From: CAXBCP01 sp047638395
Lineage (GTDB): Bacteria > Pseudomonadota > Alphaproteobacteria > MPNO01 > UBA830
Reading direction: 5' to 3'
Length of the DNA: 64,000 nucleotides
Assembly (NCBI GenBank): GCA_047638395.1
Contig: JBLIMV010000027.1
Span: forward strand, 9,083 to 73,082
Part shown: positions 9,869 to 17,593 of the stretch, in pieces
Numbering within the stretch: the stretch's first letter is position 1
Layout of the letters: every line of letters begins with the position of its first letter
Notes under the pieces: model-generated
The model's input: only the letters and a program-made list of their open reading frames with translations
The model's database searches: none
Told to the model about the DNA's origin: nothing
Position numbers and translations under genes: made by a program

Positions 9869-9908
9869 ATCGGCCAATTGCTGGCGGGGATCGGCCAGTA
9901 TGGCCAAA
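9869..9908. promoter_or_regulatory. direct repeat with 21-bp period, candidate AraC-type operator
   Basis: ATCGGCCA occurs at 9869-9876 and again at 9890-9897, exactly 21 bp (two helical turns) apart, and TGGCCA follows at 9901. Direct half-sites with this spacing are characteristic of AraC-family operators. The repeat lies in the 156-bp spacer between the divergent AraC-domain regulator gene and the first lectin gene. Confidence 0.4.
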
Positions 9909-9949
9909 GACTATTTACGGGGCCAGCGCGGCGCTTTTAGCCTGTTTCC

Positions 9950-10525
9950 ATGAAATGCTTACTGACTTCCCCATCGGCTGGGTATTCGGCGTTTTTGATC
10001 GCCGCCGTCTCTGCCGTTGCCCTGACAATGGTCGCCTCCGGGGCCACCGCGGACGGAAAGACCCTGCCTGCGCCAGGCGCTCGGTCCGGCATGGAGTTGG
10101 GCGTGATGCTCCAAGCGGTCGCAAATGGTCTGTGTGTCGACAATGCAGGGTCAGTTAAGCCCGGTACCGCCTTGCAGGGCTGGAAATGCAGTCCACGAAA
10201 CCTCAATCAGCGGTTCGAGCAGGTGCGTCGGGGCAAAAATCTCACAACATTTAGAAACAAGCTTTCAGGCCTGTGCCTCGACGCAGGTAAAGGCGCGAAA
10301 AAAACCGGGGCGGCGGTCTTCCAGGCTCCCTGCGCCGAACGTGCGAACCAGTCACTGAGGATCATCCCGGTATCCGGGAAATCCGCCGGCAAGAACATCC
10401 AGCTTCGCGCCAGTCACAACGATCTCTGTCTCCAGATGACAGGAGACACAAAGCGCGGCGGTCGGCTGATACAGGCGAGATGCGACAAAAAAAACGTCTA
10501 CCAGAAATTCAAACTCCGGAGCTGA
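9950..10525 (+). CDS. secreted ricin-type beta-trefoil lectin, single domain
   Basis: A 191-residue protein with an N-terminal signal peptide (hydrophobic residues about 14-32, cleavage near ASGATADG). The rest is one degenerate ricin B-type trefoil: three repeats each with a GLCxD/LCLD-type core (GLCVDNAG, GLCLDAGK, DLCLQMTG), a cysteine-containing end (WKCSPRN, APCAERA, ARCDKKN) and the QxW-like position as NQRF, NQSL and YQKF. Aromatic loss at QxW suggests weak or altered sugar binding. It is the first of three tandem lectin genes and has a lysine-rich, basic composition. Confidence 0.82.
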   Translation: MKCLLTSPSAGYSAFLIAAVSAVALTMVASGATADGKTLPAPGARSGMELGVMLQAVANGLCVDNAGSVKPGTALQGWKCSPRNLNQRFEQVRRGKNLTTFRNKLSGLCLDAGKGAKKTGAAVFQAPCAERANQSLRIIPVSGKSAGKNIQLRASHNDLCLQMTGDTKRGGRLIQARCDKKNVYQKFKLRS

Positions 10526-10600
10526 CTGCCCAACGAAAACACGACCGGGTGGCGAGCCCCGGCGTAAACGCAAATGCTCAACCTGAGGGAAGGAAAGGCT

Positions 10601-12243
10601 ATGTTAAAATCCAAGTTAGGAAAGATACTACTCTCCACCGTTGTTGCGGGACTTATCGCGGGGAGTGCATCCAGCGCTATGGCGTTCTGCTTTTCGAACG
10701 ACTCGCTGTCGTCACAGAATATTCATGTCCAGCAGCTCGACCGCAGCAAGTTCCTGAAATCCATGTCGTCGACGATGAACAAGATCGCCAACGGCGTCTG
10801 CAAAGCATCTTCGGTAAAGGAAAAGGCACAAGGCCGCGAACTTCAAAACTGCAATCAAATCGCGAAAGCGCTCGCCGGGGCACAGGAAGGCCTCAAGCGT
10901 GCGGGTCAGGACCTGCGTAACGACAAGTATATGGGTAAACCGGTGCGCGCGGTTGAGAGCGCAGCCGAAGATGCATTTTACTTCGTATACGGCCTGCCGG
11001 TCGTGGGTGACACCATGGGCTACACCGCCTATGCCGCGCGGGAAACAACGGCGGCACTGGAAAAGGTCGGCAAGGCTGCCGGCAACGAAATCGCCAAGGT
11101 CGCCAAAAAGGTCGCCAGCGGGATGACTGACACGCTCGACAAGATCACATCGAAACGGTTCAAAAAAACCGTCGGCCCGGACGGCACACAGTGCTGCAAC
11201 CACAAGAACCGGGACTGCAATCCCGGCGGTCGCAAGGATGGGCAGATTTACTTCAAGATCAAATATGCCGGCGTGTCCCGTGTCGTAAAACTCGGCGCGA
11301 CGGATCACATGGAGTGCCGGGTCAATAACAAGCACCCGAAGCGGACGGTCTGCAAAAACTACGTCTGGCCCCAGTCGCCGCCCCATGGCAACGGCAAAAC
11401 CGCCCGCGGTCTGCTGATCAAGTCCATGAACGGCGACAAATGTCTCGAAGTCGGCAGCGGCAACAAGAAAAACGGCGCCAACGTCAATATGTGGGAATGC
11501 CACGGCGGCAAGAACCAGCGCTGGGTCGTCTACCGGAACGGCACAATCCGCAGCGAAATGAACGGTAAATGCCTGGATGTCGCCGTCCGCGACGTACGGA
11601 ATGCCAAAACGGCTCCAACGTTGTCGTGAGCGACTGCCACGGCAAGCTGAACCAGCGCTGGCGCAACCTTTCCCGCGCAAACCTGCTGATGAGCAACGTA
11701 CCGGGCCGCAGCAACATGTGTCTCGAAGTCGGCGGCCGGAAAAAGAACGACGGCGCCAACGTCAACATATGGAAATGCGGCAAGAAACAGGCCAACCAGC
11801 GTTGGACCGTCGGCAAAACGGCGACCTACACACGCGTGTTGAAGGTCCGCTATCCCGGTAAATGCGTCGATAACACCGGGGCTAAGAAAAAGGGCGCCAA
11901 GGTCCATTCATGGGATTGCAACGCGAAGAATGTGAACCAGCAATGGGCATTCAAAGTCCTGCCCAACAACTACGTCCAGATCAAAAGCCGCCGTTCAGGT
12001 CTCTGTCTCGATGTTGCTGCATCGAAGAAAAACAACGGCGCCAAAGTCGGCCAATGGTCATGTCACAACGGGGCAAACCAGCAATGGAAGGTTCACCCCG
12101 TCAAAGGCGGCTGGTTCCAGCTTCGGGCCCGTCATTCCGGCAAGTGCCTCGACCTGAAAGGGCCGTACAAGGCTAACGGCACGCCGTTCCAGCAATGGGC
12201 CTGCAAGGACGCCAAGAATCAGTCCTTCCGGGATGCCAGCTGA
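10601..12243 (+). CDS. secreted two-trefoil ricin-type lectin with N-terminal cysteine domain, frameshifted
   Basis: If one base is restored this is a 547-residue secreted protein. It has a signal peptide (1-28, ending AMA-FC), a cysteine domain (C30, CC198-199, DC205-206, C239, C251) split by an Ala/Lys-rich helical insert at about 48-195, then two beta-trefoils with repeats ending in four NQRW, two NQQW-type or NQSF motifs. As read, frame 1 stops at 11629 inside the second repeat of the first trefoil, while the remaining repeats continue in the -1 frame to 12243. The neighbour at 12319 shows the intact counterpart (LNGKCLDA..NGSNV). The ATG at 10601 follows GAGGGAAGGAAAG. Real pseudogenisation and a homopolymer sequencing error are both possible. 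Confidence 0.75.
11606..11609 (+). other. frameshift site in AAAA run
   Basis: The codons read GCC AAA ACG GCT here. Inserting one A gives GCC AAA AAC GGC TCC AAC, that is KNGSN, which matches the NGSNV of the paralogue at 12319-13146 and joins the two open frames. The local sequence is not a canonical -1 slippery heptamer. Confidence 0.7.
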
Positions 12244-12256
12244 CGCCATGAGAAAC

Positions 12257-12282
12257 CCCGGGCCTTAATCGTGAGGCCCGGG
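12257..12282. terminator. perfect 9-bp hairpin between lectin genes
   Basis: CCCGGGCCT at 12257-12265 and AGGCCCGGG at 12274-12282 form a GC-rich stem with an 8-base loop just after the second lectin stop. No U-tract follows (ACATATTTC), so it may attenuate readthrough or protect the upstream mRNA 3' end rather than terminate fully. Confidence 0.45.
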
Positions 12283-12318
12283 ACATATTTCAAACGAAAA
12301 CAGGATCAGGAAAATTCC

Positions 12319-13146
12319 ATGAAACGACTTTTTTTCAATCTCGCAATCGCGTTGATCGCAATCACGTATCTGCAAATCGGCGGCGCGCAGAAAGCCGAAG
12401 CGTTCTGTATTTACAATCATTCCCAATCAAACCGGTCGTTCGAGGTTATTCAAGTGGAAGGCCGGGCCTCAGCATTCACAGCATTCCGTGGGCACATTTC
12501 CCCTGGCAAAAATCAGTGCTGCAATTGGAAGACAAATGACTGTAACACCAGCGGCAAACGCGACGGAAAGGTCCGGTTCGTCGTCAGGTACAGTCACGAA
12601 AAAAACCACCCCGGTCGGCGTTATTTTACGATAAGTGCCGGCGGCTCAATGACGTGTCTTGCCAGAAAAGACCGCGTCCAGCCGGTTTGCCCCCCAACCA
12701 GAGCGGACCTCGCAATTCGCTCGGGGTCAATCAATTCCTCAACGCACACAAACGTCCTGCTCAGGGGCCTTAACGGAAAATGCCTCGATATTGCAAAGTA
12801 CAACACCAAGGACGGTGCCAACGTGCATCTTTGGACATGTCACGGCAAAAAGAATCAGCGTTGGAACATCAATCGAAAAGGCGAAATCAGAAGCGCCCTC
12901 AATGGCAAATGCCTTGACGCCGTCAACGATAAAAAGAAAGGCCTGCGAAACGGCTCGAACGTCATTATGTGGAAGTGCTATGGGCCACAGCAACAACGCT
13001 GGGAATTAAAGCACGGCCAGCTCATTGGGCCACTGAATTTATGCCTCGACGTATCGGACCGCAAAGGCAAGAACGGCACGAATGTTCATGCATGGAAGTG
13101 TCACAAAGGCGCCAATCAGCAATGGCAAATCGCCGATAAGCCGTAG
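12319..13146 (+). CDS. secreted ricin-type lectin with N-terminal cysteine domain
   Basis: A 275-residue secreted protein. The signal peptide (1-28, ending AEA-FC) is followed by a roughly 95-residue cysteine domain (C30, CC67-68, DC74-75, C113, C124) that I do not recognise, then one beta-trefoil (about 140-275) whose three repeats end NQRW, QQRW and NQQW. All three QxW aromatic positions are intact, so this trefoil is the best candidate in the cluster for sugar binding. The ATG at 12319 has an AGGA-type site; the GTG 16 codons earlier lies in the upstream hairpin. The cysteine domain is shared with the preceding gene, which argues for duplication. Confidence 0.83.
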   Translation: MKRLFFNLAIALIAITYLQIGGAQKAEAFCIYNHSQSNRSFEVIQVEGRASAFTAFRGHISPGKNQCCNWKTNDCNTSGKRDGKVRFVVRYSHEKNHPGRRYFTISAGGSMTCLARKDRVQPVCPPTRADLAIRSGSINSSTHTNVLLRGLNGKCLDIAKYNTKDGANVHLWTCHGKKNQRWNINRKGEIRSALNGKCLDAVNDKKKGLRNGSNVIMWKCYGPQQQRWELKHGQLIGPLNLCLDVSDRKGKNGTNVHAWKCHKGANQQWQIADKP

Positions 13147-13177
13147 CCTGGTCGATCACGCGAATGATCAGTGTTTA

Positions 13178-13208
13178 CCCGGGCCGCCTTTACGCGGGCC
13201 GGGTTTTT
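13178..13208 (+). terminator. rho-independent terminator of the lectin cluster
   Basis: CCCGGGCCGC (13178-13187) and GCGGGCCGGG (13194-13203) pair with one mismatch around a six-base loop, followed by TTTTT. The U-tract overlaps the stop codon of the convergent hydroxyacid dehydrogenase gene. Confidence 0.8.
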
Positions 13209-14463
13209 ATGTCCTGAGAAAATCGTCGGCCGCATACGCCCCCGGATGGCGCACGGCGACACTCCGCAGTTCGTCCACGTTCCGGCAGCCGATTTGGCCC
13301 AGCGTCGCACTGACATCGTCGGTCAGCACGTTGATCAGGTGGGCGGGGCCCTTTTCGCCCAGGGCGCCCAGGCTCCACAGGAACGCCTTGCCGACAAAGG
13401 CGGCATCCGCACCGAGGGCCACCGCACGCGCGGCATCGACGCCGGAACGCACGCCGCTGTCATAGATCAGCGTGGCTTTGTCGCCGACCTCAGCAGCAAT
13501 CGCCGGTAGCACGTCTATGGGCGCGGGCAGCGCGTCGATCTGGCGTCCGCCGTGATTGGTGACGAACAACCCGTCGATCCCCAACTCCACCGCCCGCGCG
13601 GCATCTTCGGGGTGCATCACGCCTTTGAGCATCAGCGGCTTCTTCCATTTATCGCGGTAACGCGCGATCTCGTCCCACGTGAACGCGCCACCGCTTTCCC
13701 GCCGGATGAACGCCGCGCCCTCGGCGAGGTTCAGACCCGGCTTCACATAGGGCGCCAGCGCGCTGAATTTCGGTATGCCGTTGCGCACCAATGAGCGCAT
13801 CCAGTGCGGCGACCGCATCGCATCCAGCCGCAGGCGCATCGTCAGTTTGAACGGGTTCATGATCCCGCTTTTGACCTCACGCGGCCGCGTTGTGCGCGTC
13901 GGCGTATCAATGGTCAGGACGAGCACGTTGACGTTCGCTTCCTCTGCACGACGCACCAGGTCGAAGCCAATCTTGTGATCGTTTTTCGCGAAACGGTAGA
14001 GCTGGAGCCACAGCACATCCGGCGCGATTTTCGCCGCGTCTTCTATATCGAGCCCGGACAACAGGCCAAGTGTATAAGGCACGTTGGCTGCCTGAGCCGC
14101 TTTGGCGAGATAGGTTTCAGCCCCCGGAAACGCGGTTCCCGGCCCGCCGATAGGCGCGATCCCGATAGGGGCCGCATAAGACTTGCCGAACAGGGTTGTA
14201 TCCGCCGGTGGGGCCGCGATCACCCTGCCGTATCGCGGCACCATTTCCACCGCATCCAACGCGCCCCAGTTGCGCGCGATTCCCGTATCCGCCCCTGCCC
14301 CGCCATCGGCATATTCGAAGGCAAAATGCGGCAGGCGTTTTCGCGCGCGCTCTCGCAGATCTAAGGCTGTCGGAAACTGACGTTTCAGGGCAAGTTGCTC
14401 CGGCGTCAGGGTCGGGCGGGTCGTCGGCTTCGCCTCGGGCGGGACGGAAGAGGTATCGGGCAT
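13207..14463 (-). CDS. FMN-dependent alpha-hydroxy-acid dehydrogenase (L-lactate dehydrogenase/mandelate family)
   Basis: A 418-residue flavoprotein of the lactate/glycolate oxidase TIM-barrel family, oxidising an L-2-hydroxy acid to a 2-oxo acid. Visible are the N-terminal FEYADGGAG block, the FMN-contacting LQLYRF, the catalytic histidine with substrate arginine in VTNHGGRQ, and the phosphate-binding YDSGVRSGVDAARAVALGA and FVGKAFLWSLGALGEKG. A hydrophobic insert of membrane-type lactate dehydrogenases is not obvious. ATG at 14463 follows GAAGGAA. It is divergent from a MarR-like gene which may regulate it. Confidence 0.9.
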   Translation of the reverse strand: MPDTSSVPPEAKPTTRPTLTPEQLALKRQFPTALDLRERARKRLPHFAFEYADGGAGADTGIARNWGALDAVEMVPRYGRVIAAPPADTTLFGKSYAAPIGIAPIGGPGTAFPGAETYLAKAAQAANVPYTLGLLSGLDIEDAAKIAPDVLWLQLYRFAKNDHKIGFDLVRRAEEANVNVLVLTIDTPTRTTRPREVKSGIMNPFKLTMRLRLDAMRSPHWMRSLVRNGIPKFSALAPYVKPGLNLAEGAAFIRRESGGAFTWDEIARYRDKWKKPLMLKGVMHPEDAARAVELGIDGLFVTNHGGRQIDALPAPIDVLPAIAAEVGDKATLIYDSGVRSGVDAARAVALGADAAFVGKAFLWSLGALGEKGPAHLINVLTDDVSATLGQIGCRNVDELRSVAVRHPGAYAADDFLRT

Positions 14464-14576
14464 TCGGAAATTCCTTCGGGGGCACGCGAAGACGCGAGGG
14501 ACAGACATGATAGCCCACCGGATGCGGGCTCTGCCATGATACCGTGAGATTTGACCGCCACAACCGAAGCACCGCC

Positions 14577-14954
14577 ATGTCTCAACCCGACTATACCGAA
14601 GATGAACGCCGACAGTTCTACCGCTGCATGACCCGTATCTTTCAGATGGAGCGCGAACTGGGCGGCACCATGATTGATGCCATCATCCTGCGCGCCGCTG
14701 CCATCGGGCGGCTTGAAGACCGGCCCATGAGCGTCTCATCCCTCGCCTCCTATGTCAGCCTGCCGCGCCAGACCGTCAGCCGCCGTGTCCACCGGCTGAC
14801 AAAAGTCGGGATGCTGACGACGCGGCGCGACGGCAACCGAACCATTGTCGACACAACCGAGAAAGCACGGCGGCGGAATACGAAATTCGTGAACGATGCC
14901 ATCGCCGAAACCGTCGAATTTGTGCGCCGTCTCGACGACAATCGCCCAAAATGA
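14577..14954 (+). CDS. MarR-like winged-helix transcriptional regulator
   Basis: A 125-residue protein with a winged helix-turn-helix: the HTH is at about residues 46-70 (SVSSLASYVSLPRQTVSRRVHRLTKVGML) followed by the wing (TTRRDGNRTIVD). Flanking helices would form the dimer interface. I place the start at the ATG at 14577 rather than the in-frame GTG at 14544. It lies between the divergent hydroxyacid dehydrogenase and the downstream acyl-CoA operon, 121 bp before the latter, so it could control either. Confidence 0.75.
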   Translation: MSQPDYTEDERRQFYRCMTRIFQMERELGGTMIDAIILRAAAIGRLEDRPMSVSSLASYVSLPRQTVSRRVHRLTKVGMLTTRRDGNRTIVDTTEKARRRNTKFVNDAIAETVEFVRRLDDNRPK

Positions 14955-15075
14955 GCAGTCAGGGCATGGACATGTCCACGCGTTCGTAATCTACTTAGAT
15001 CAACAACCGGGTAACCGGCGTATCGAGGGAAGAAACCAGCCGGTATTCCGGCAGGCAAAGTCAAAAGGGAAATCA

Positions 15076-15921
15076 ATGGCGCGCAAGCTGAAATCGTTCA
15101 GCCGTCCGAAGGGCGGTACTCTGAAAAAATCCTACGACACGATCATTGCAAAACGGCGCAAGGGCGCACTGGAAATCCAGTTCAACCGCCCCGACCGCCT
15201 GAACACCATCACCGAGGAAATGGCCGAAGACATCATGCATGCGATGGATGCAGTCGAACTGGACCGCAAGACCATCGCCGTCGTGCTGTCGGGCGACGCA
15301 CGCGCGTTCTGCGCCGGCGCCGATCTCGGCGGTTTCCAGGACCTCCCCGACGACCGCTACGACAATTACCGCGCCCGCTACAACCAGCGCAAAAACCGGC
15401 TGCTCTATCGCTTCCTGATGAATTACACCAAGCCGGTGATCTCGGCGGTCGAAGGCTATTGCCTCGGCGGCGGCTTTGAGATGGCAATGATGGGTGACTT
15501 CATCGTCGCCAGCGAGACCGCGAGCTTCGGCCTACCCGAAGGGCGCCACAGCCTGATCCCCGGCGCGGGCGGCACGCAAAACCTGCCCCGTCTGATCGGC
15601 GCCCCGCTCGCGAAGGAGCTTATCTGGACCGGCCGGCGCATCTCCGGCGCGGAAGCCAAGGAATACCGGATCGTCAATCACGTCGTCGAAAAAGGCAAAG
15701 CGCTGACCAAGGTGCGATCAATCATCGAGGACATGAAGGCCGTCGGCCCGCTGTCGCAGATGATGACCAAGCAGACGATCGACCGTGGTGTCGACATGAC
15801 ACTGCAGCAGGGCTTCATGCAGGAAGCGGATCTCGCCTACATGCTGTCCTGGTCGGACGACCGGGCCGAAGGTCTCAAAGCCTTTTCCGAACGCCGCAAG
15901 CCCGATTTCAAGGGTCAATAA
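15076..15921 (+). CDS. enoyl-CoA hydratase/isomerase family protein
   Basis: A 281-residue crotonase-fold enzyme, expected to act on an acyl-CoA. The CoA/oxyanion sites are visible as AFCAGADLGGF and VEGYCLGGGFEMAMMGDFIVAS, with the catalytic acidic region in FGLPEGRHSLIPGAGGTQ; the glutamate in LPEGRHS matches a hydratase-type residue. An N-terminal basic extension precedes the domain. The ATG at 15076 follows AAAAGGGAA. It is the first gene of a same-strand run with a thiolase, DUF35 protein, acyl-CoA ligase and acyl-CoA dehydrogenase, consistent with beta-oxidation-like side-chain or ring-product degradation. Confidence 0.92.
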   Translation: MARKLKSFSRPKGGTLKKSYDTIIAKRRKGALEIQFNRPDRLNTITEEMAEDIMHAMDAVELDRKTIAVVLSGDARAFCAGADLGGFQDLPDDRYDNYRARYNQRKNRLLYRFLMNYTKPVISAVEGYCLGGGFEMAMMGDFIVASETASFGLPEGRHSLIPGAGGTQNLPRLIGAPLAKELIWTGRRISGAEAKEYRIVNHVVEKGKALTKVRSIIEDMKAVGPLSQMMTKQTIDRGVDMTLQQGFMQEADLAYMLSWSDDRAEGLKAFSERRKPDFKGQ

Positions 15922-15948
15922 GAGCAACAGATACGAAGGAGCGCCATC

Positions 15949-17130
15949 ATGGCCAAGAGTTTCCTTGAAGACAAAGAAATCTGCATCGTCGCCTATGGCG
16001 AAACCAAGATCGAACGCCGCGGCGGTCGGTCAGCCTATGAAATCGCCGCCGAGGTAGCTGAGCAGCTATATAAGAAAACCAAGCTTGGGCCGTCGGATAT
16101 TGACGGCGTTACTTTCACCGTGCCGATCAGCGAATGTTCGAACCCGTTCTGGTCGGGCTATGCGACCGAGTATCTCGGCATTTCAGCGAAATGGCTGCAG
16201 ACCAGCGATATCGGCGGGGCGTCTGCCATCGGCAACGTGACGCGCGCGGCCATGGCAATCAAGTCGGGGCTGTGTGAAACCGCGATGATCCTCGGCGTCG
16301 ATGCGCCGTCGACACAGTGGCGCGCCTATTACGGCAGCTACCGCAACGAATTCTGGGATCCCGTCGGCGTTCAGGGCCCCCCCGGCGCCTTCGGTCTGCT
16401 GATGAACCGGTATGAGCACCAATACGGCATAGACTTCCGCGGGCTCGGCGCGCTTGCTGTTGCCCAACGTAATGGCGCCATCAAGAACCCGAACGCGTAT
16501 GAGAAACTGCGGCACAAGATCACCATCGACGATTACATCAATTCGCGGCAGATCTCGTCGCCGCTGCGGCTGCTCGATTCCGTGATGTGGGCCGATGGCG
16601 GCAACGGCCTGGTGATGATGAAGACCAGCCGGGCAAAGAAGCTCGGCCTGACCAACCGCATCTATCCGATCTCCTACGCCGAGATTTCCAATTTCGACTG
16701 CGCCAATCAGACACCGGACATCACGGCAACGGGGCATTCCGTTGTCGGCCCGAAGGTTCTGCGCGACGCAAAGCTGAAGGCAAAGGACGTGGACATGTTC
16801 CACCCCTATGACGACTTCCTGTTCGCCGTCATGCTGAAGGCCGAGCAATGCGGATTTGCAAAGAAGGGCCAGGGCTCGCAGTTCCTGCGCGACACCGATC
16901 TCGGCCCCAAGGGCACCCTGCCGATCAATACCGGCGGCGGCCAGATAAGCTGCGGCCAGCCCGGCCTCGCCGGTGGTGGCATCAACCTGGTGGAAGCCGT
17001 GCGTCAATTGATGGGTGAAGGCAAAAACCGCCAGGTCCCGAATGCGCGCAATGCAATGGTGACCGGCATCGGGGTGATCCCCTATGGCCGGAACTGGGGA
17101 TCGGCGAATGCCATGGTCCTGGTAAATTAG
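15949..17130 (+). CDS. thiolase-family protein (SCP2-thiolase-like)
   Basis: A 393-residue thiolase-fold protein of the lipid-transfer/SCP2 type, which in family members cleaves or binds 3-oxoacyl-CoA. The C-terminal GGGQISCGQPGLAGGGINLVEA block has the glycine-rich loop, and the HPYDDF motif near residue 284 takes the place of the usual nucleotide-side histidine region. The usual active-site cysteine near residue 90 is not obvious (GGASAIGNVTRAAM), as in many SCP2-type homologues. It is followed 16 bp later by a DUF35 gene, the normal partner of such thiolases. Confidence 0.85.
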   Translation: MAKSFLEDKEICIVAYGETKIERRGGRSAYEIAAEVAEQLYKKTKLGPSDIDGVTFTVPISECSNPFWSGYATEYLGISAKWLQTSDIGGASAIGNVTRAAMAIKSGLCETAMILGVDAPSTQWRAYYGSYRNEFWDPVGVQGPPGAFGLLMNRYEHQYGIDFRGLGALAVAQRNGAIKNPNAYEKLRHKITIDDYINSRQISSPLRLLDSVMWADGGNGLVMMKTSRAKKLGLTNRIYPISYAEISNFDCANQTPDITATGHSVVGPKVLRDAKLKAKDVDMFHPYDDFLFAVMLKAEQCGFAKKGQGSQFLRDTDLGPKGTLPINTGGGQISCGQPGLAGGGINLVEAVRQLMGEGKNRQVPNARNAMVTGIGVIPYGRNWGSANAMVLVN

Positions 17131-17146
17131 GAAGGGGAGAGAAAAG

Positions 17147-17587
17147 ATGGCTGATACAAACGTGAAACCCCGCCCGCTGCCCAAACCGACGCCGGCTACC
17201 CAGGCTTTCTGGGACGGTGCCAAAAAGGGCAAGCTGATGCTGCAGTGGGACCCGACGGCGAAGAAATACCAGTTCTGGCCACGCGCCAACAGCGTGCGCA
17301 CCGGCAAGCGGAACCTTCAGTGGAAACCGACATCGGGCAAGGGCGAGCTGTATTCATTCACCATCACCCACGTGCCGACGCCGGGTTTCGAAGCCCGTGC
17401 GCCATATGTAATCGGGATGATCGAACTGGACGAGGGCGTGCGCATCATCGCCAACCTCATCAATATCGAGATCGACGATGTCGAGATCGGCATGCGGATG
17501 AAAGTCGCCTGGGAAAAACTCAACGACGACATCACCTATTTCGCGTTCGAGCCCGATAAACGGGCGAAATCAAAACCGAAGAAGTAG
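17147..17587 (+). CDS. DUF35 OB-fold protein, partner of thiolase, without zinc cysteines
   Basis: A 146-residue protein with the DUF35 layout: an N-terminal helix (TQAFWDGAKKGKLMLQ), a rubredoxin-like segment and a C-terminal OB-fold (GELYSFTITHVPTPGF..APYVIGMIELDEGVRIIANL). The four cysteines that normally bind zinc are absent: the segment reads QWDPTAKKYQFWPRANS. Family members form complexes with SCP2-type thiolases, and the gene lies directly behind one. The OB-fold may therefore still channel acyl-CoA while the zinc finger has lost metal binding. Confidence 0.85.
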   Translation: MADTNVKPRPLPKPTPATQAFWDGAKKGKLMLQWDPTAKKYQFWPRANSVRTGKRNLQWKPTSGKGELYSFTITHVPTPGFEARAPYVIGMIELDEGVRIIANLINIEIDDVEIGMRMKVAWEKLNDDITYFAFEPDKRAKSKPKK

Positions 17588-17593
17588 GCCGCC

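Noticed and set aside
11603..11612. Programmed -1 frameshifting in the lectin gene.
   Set aside because: The local GCC AAA ACG is not an X XXY YYZ slippery site and no downstream stimulator was recognised, so a one-base loss is more likely.
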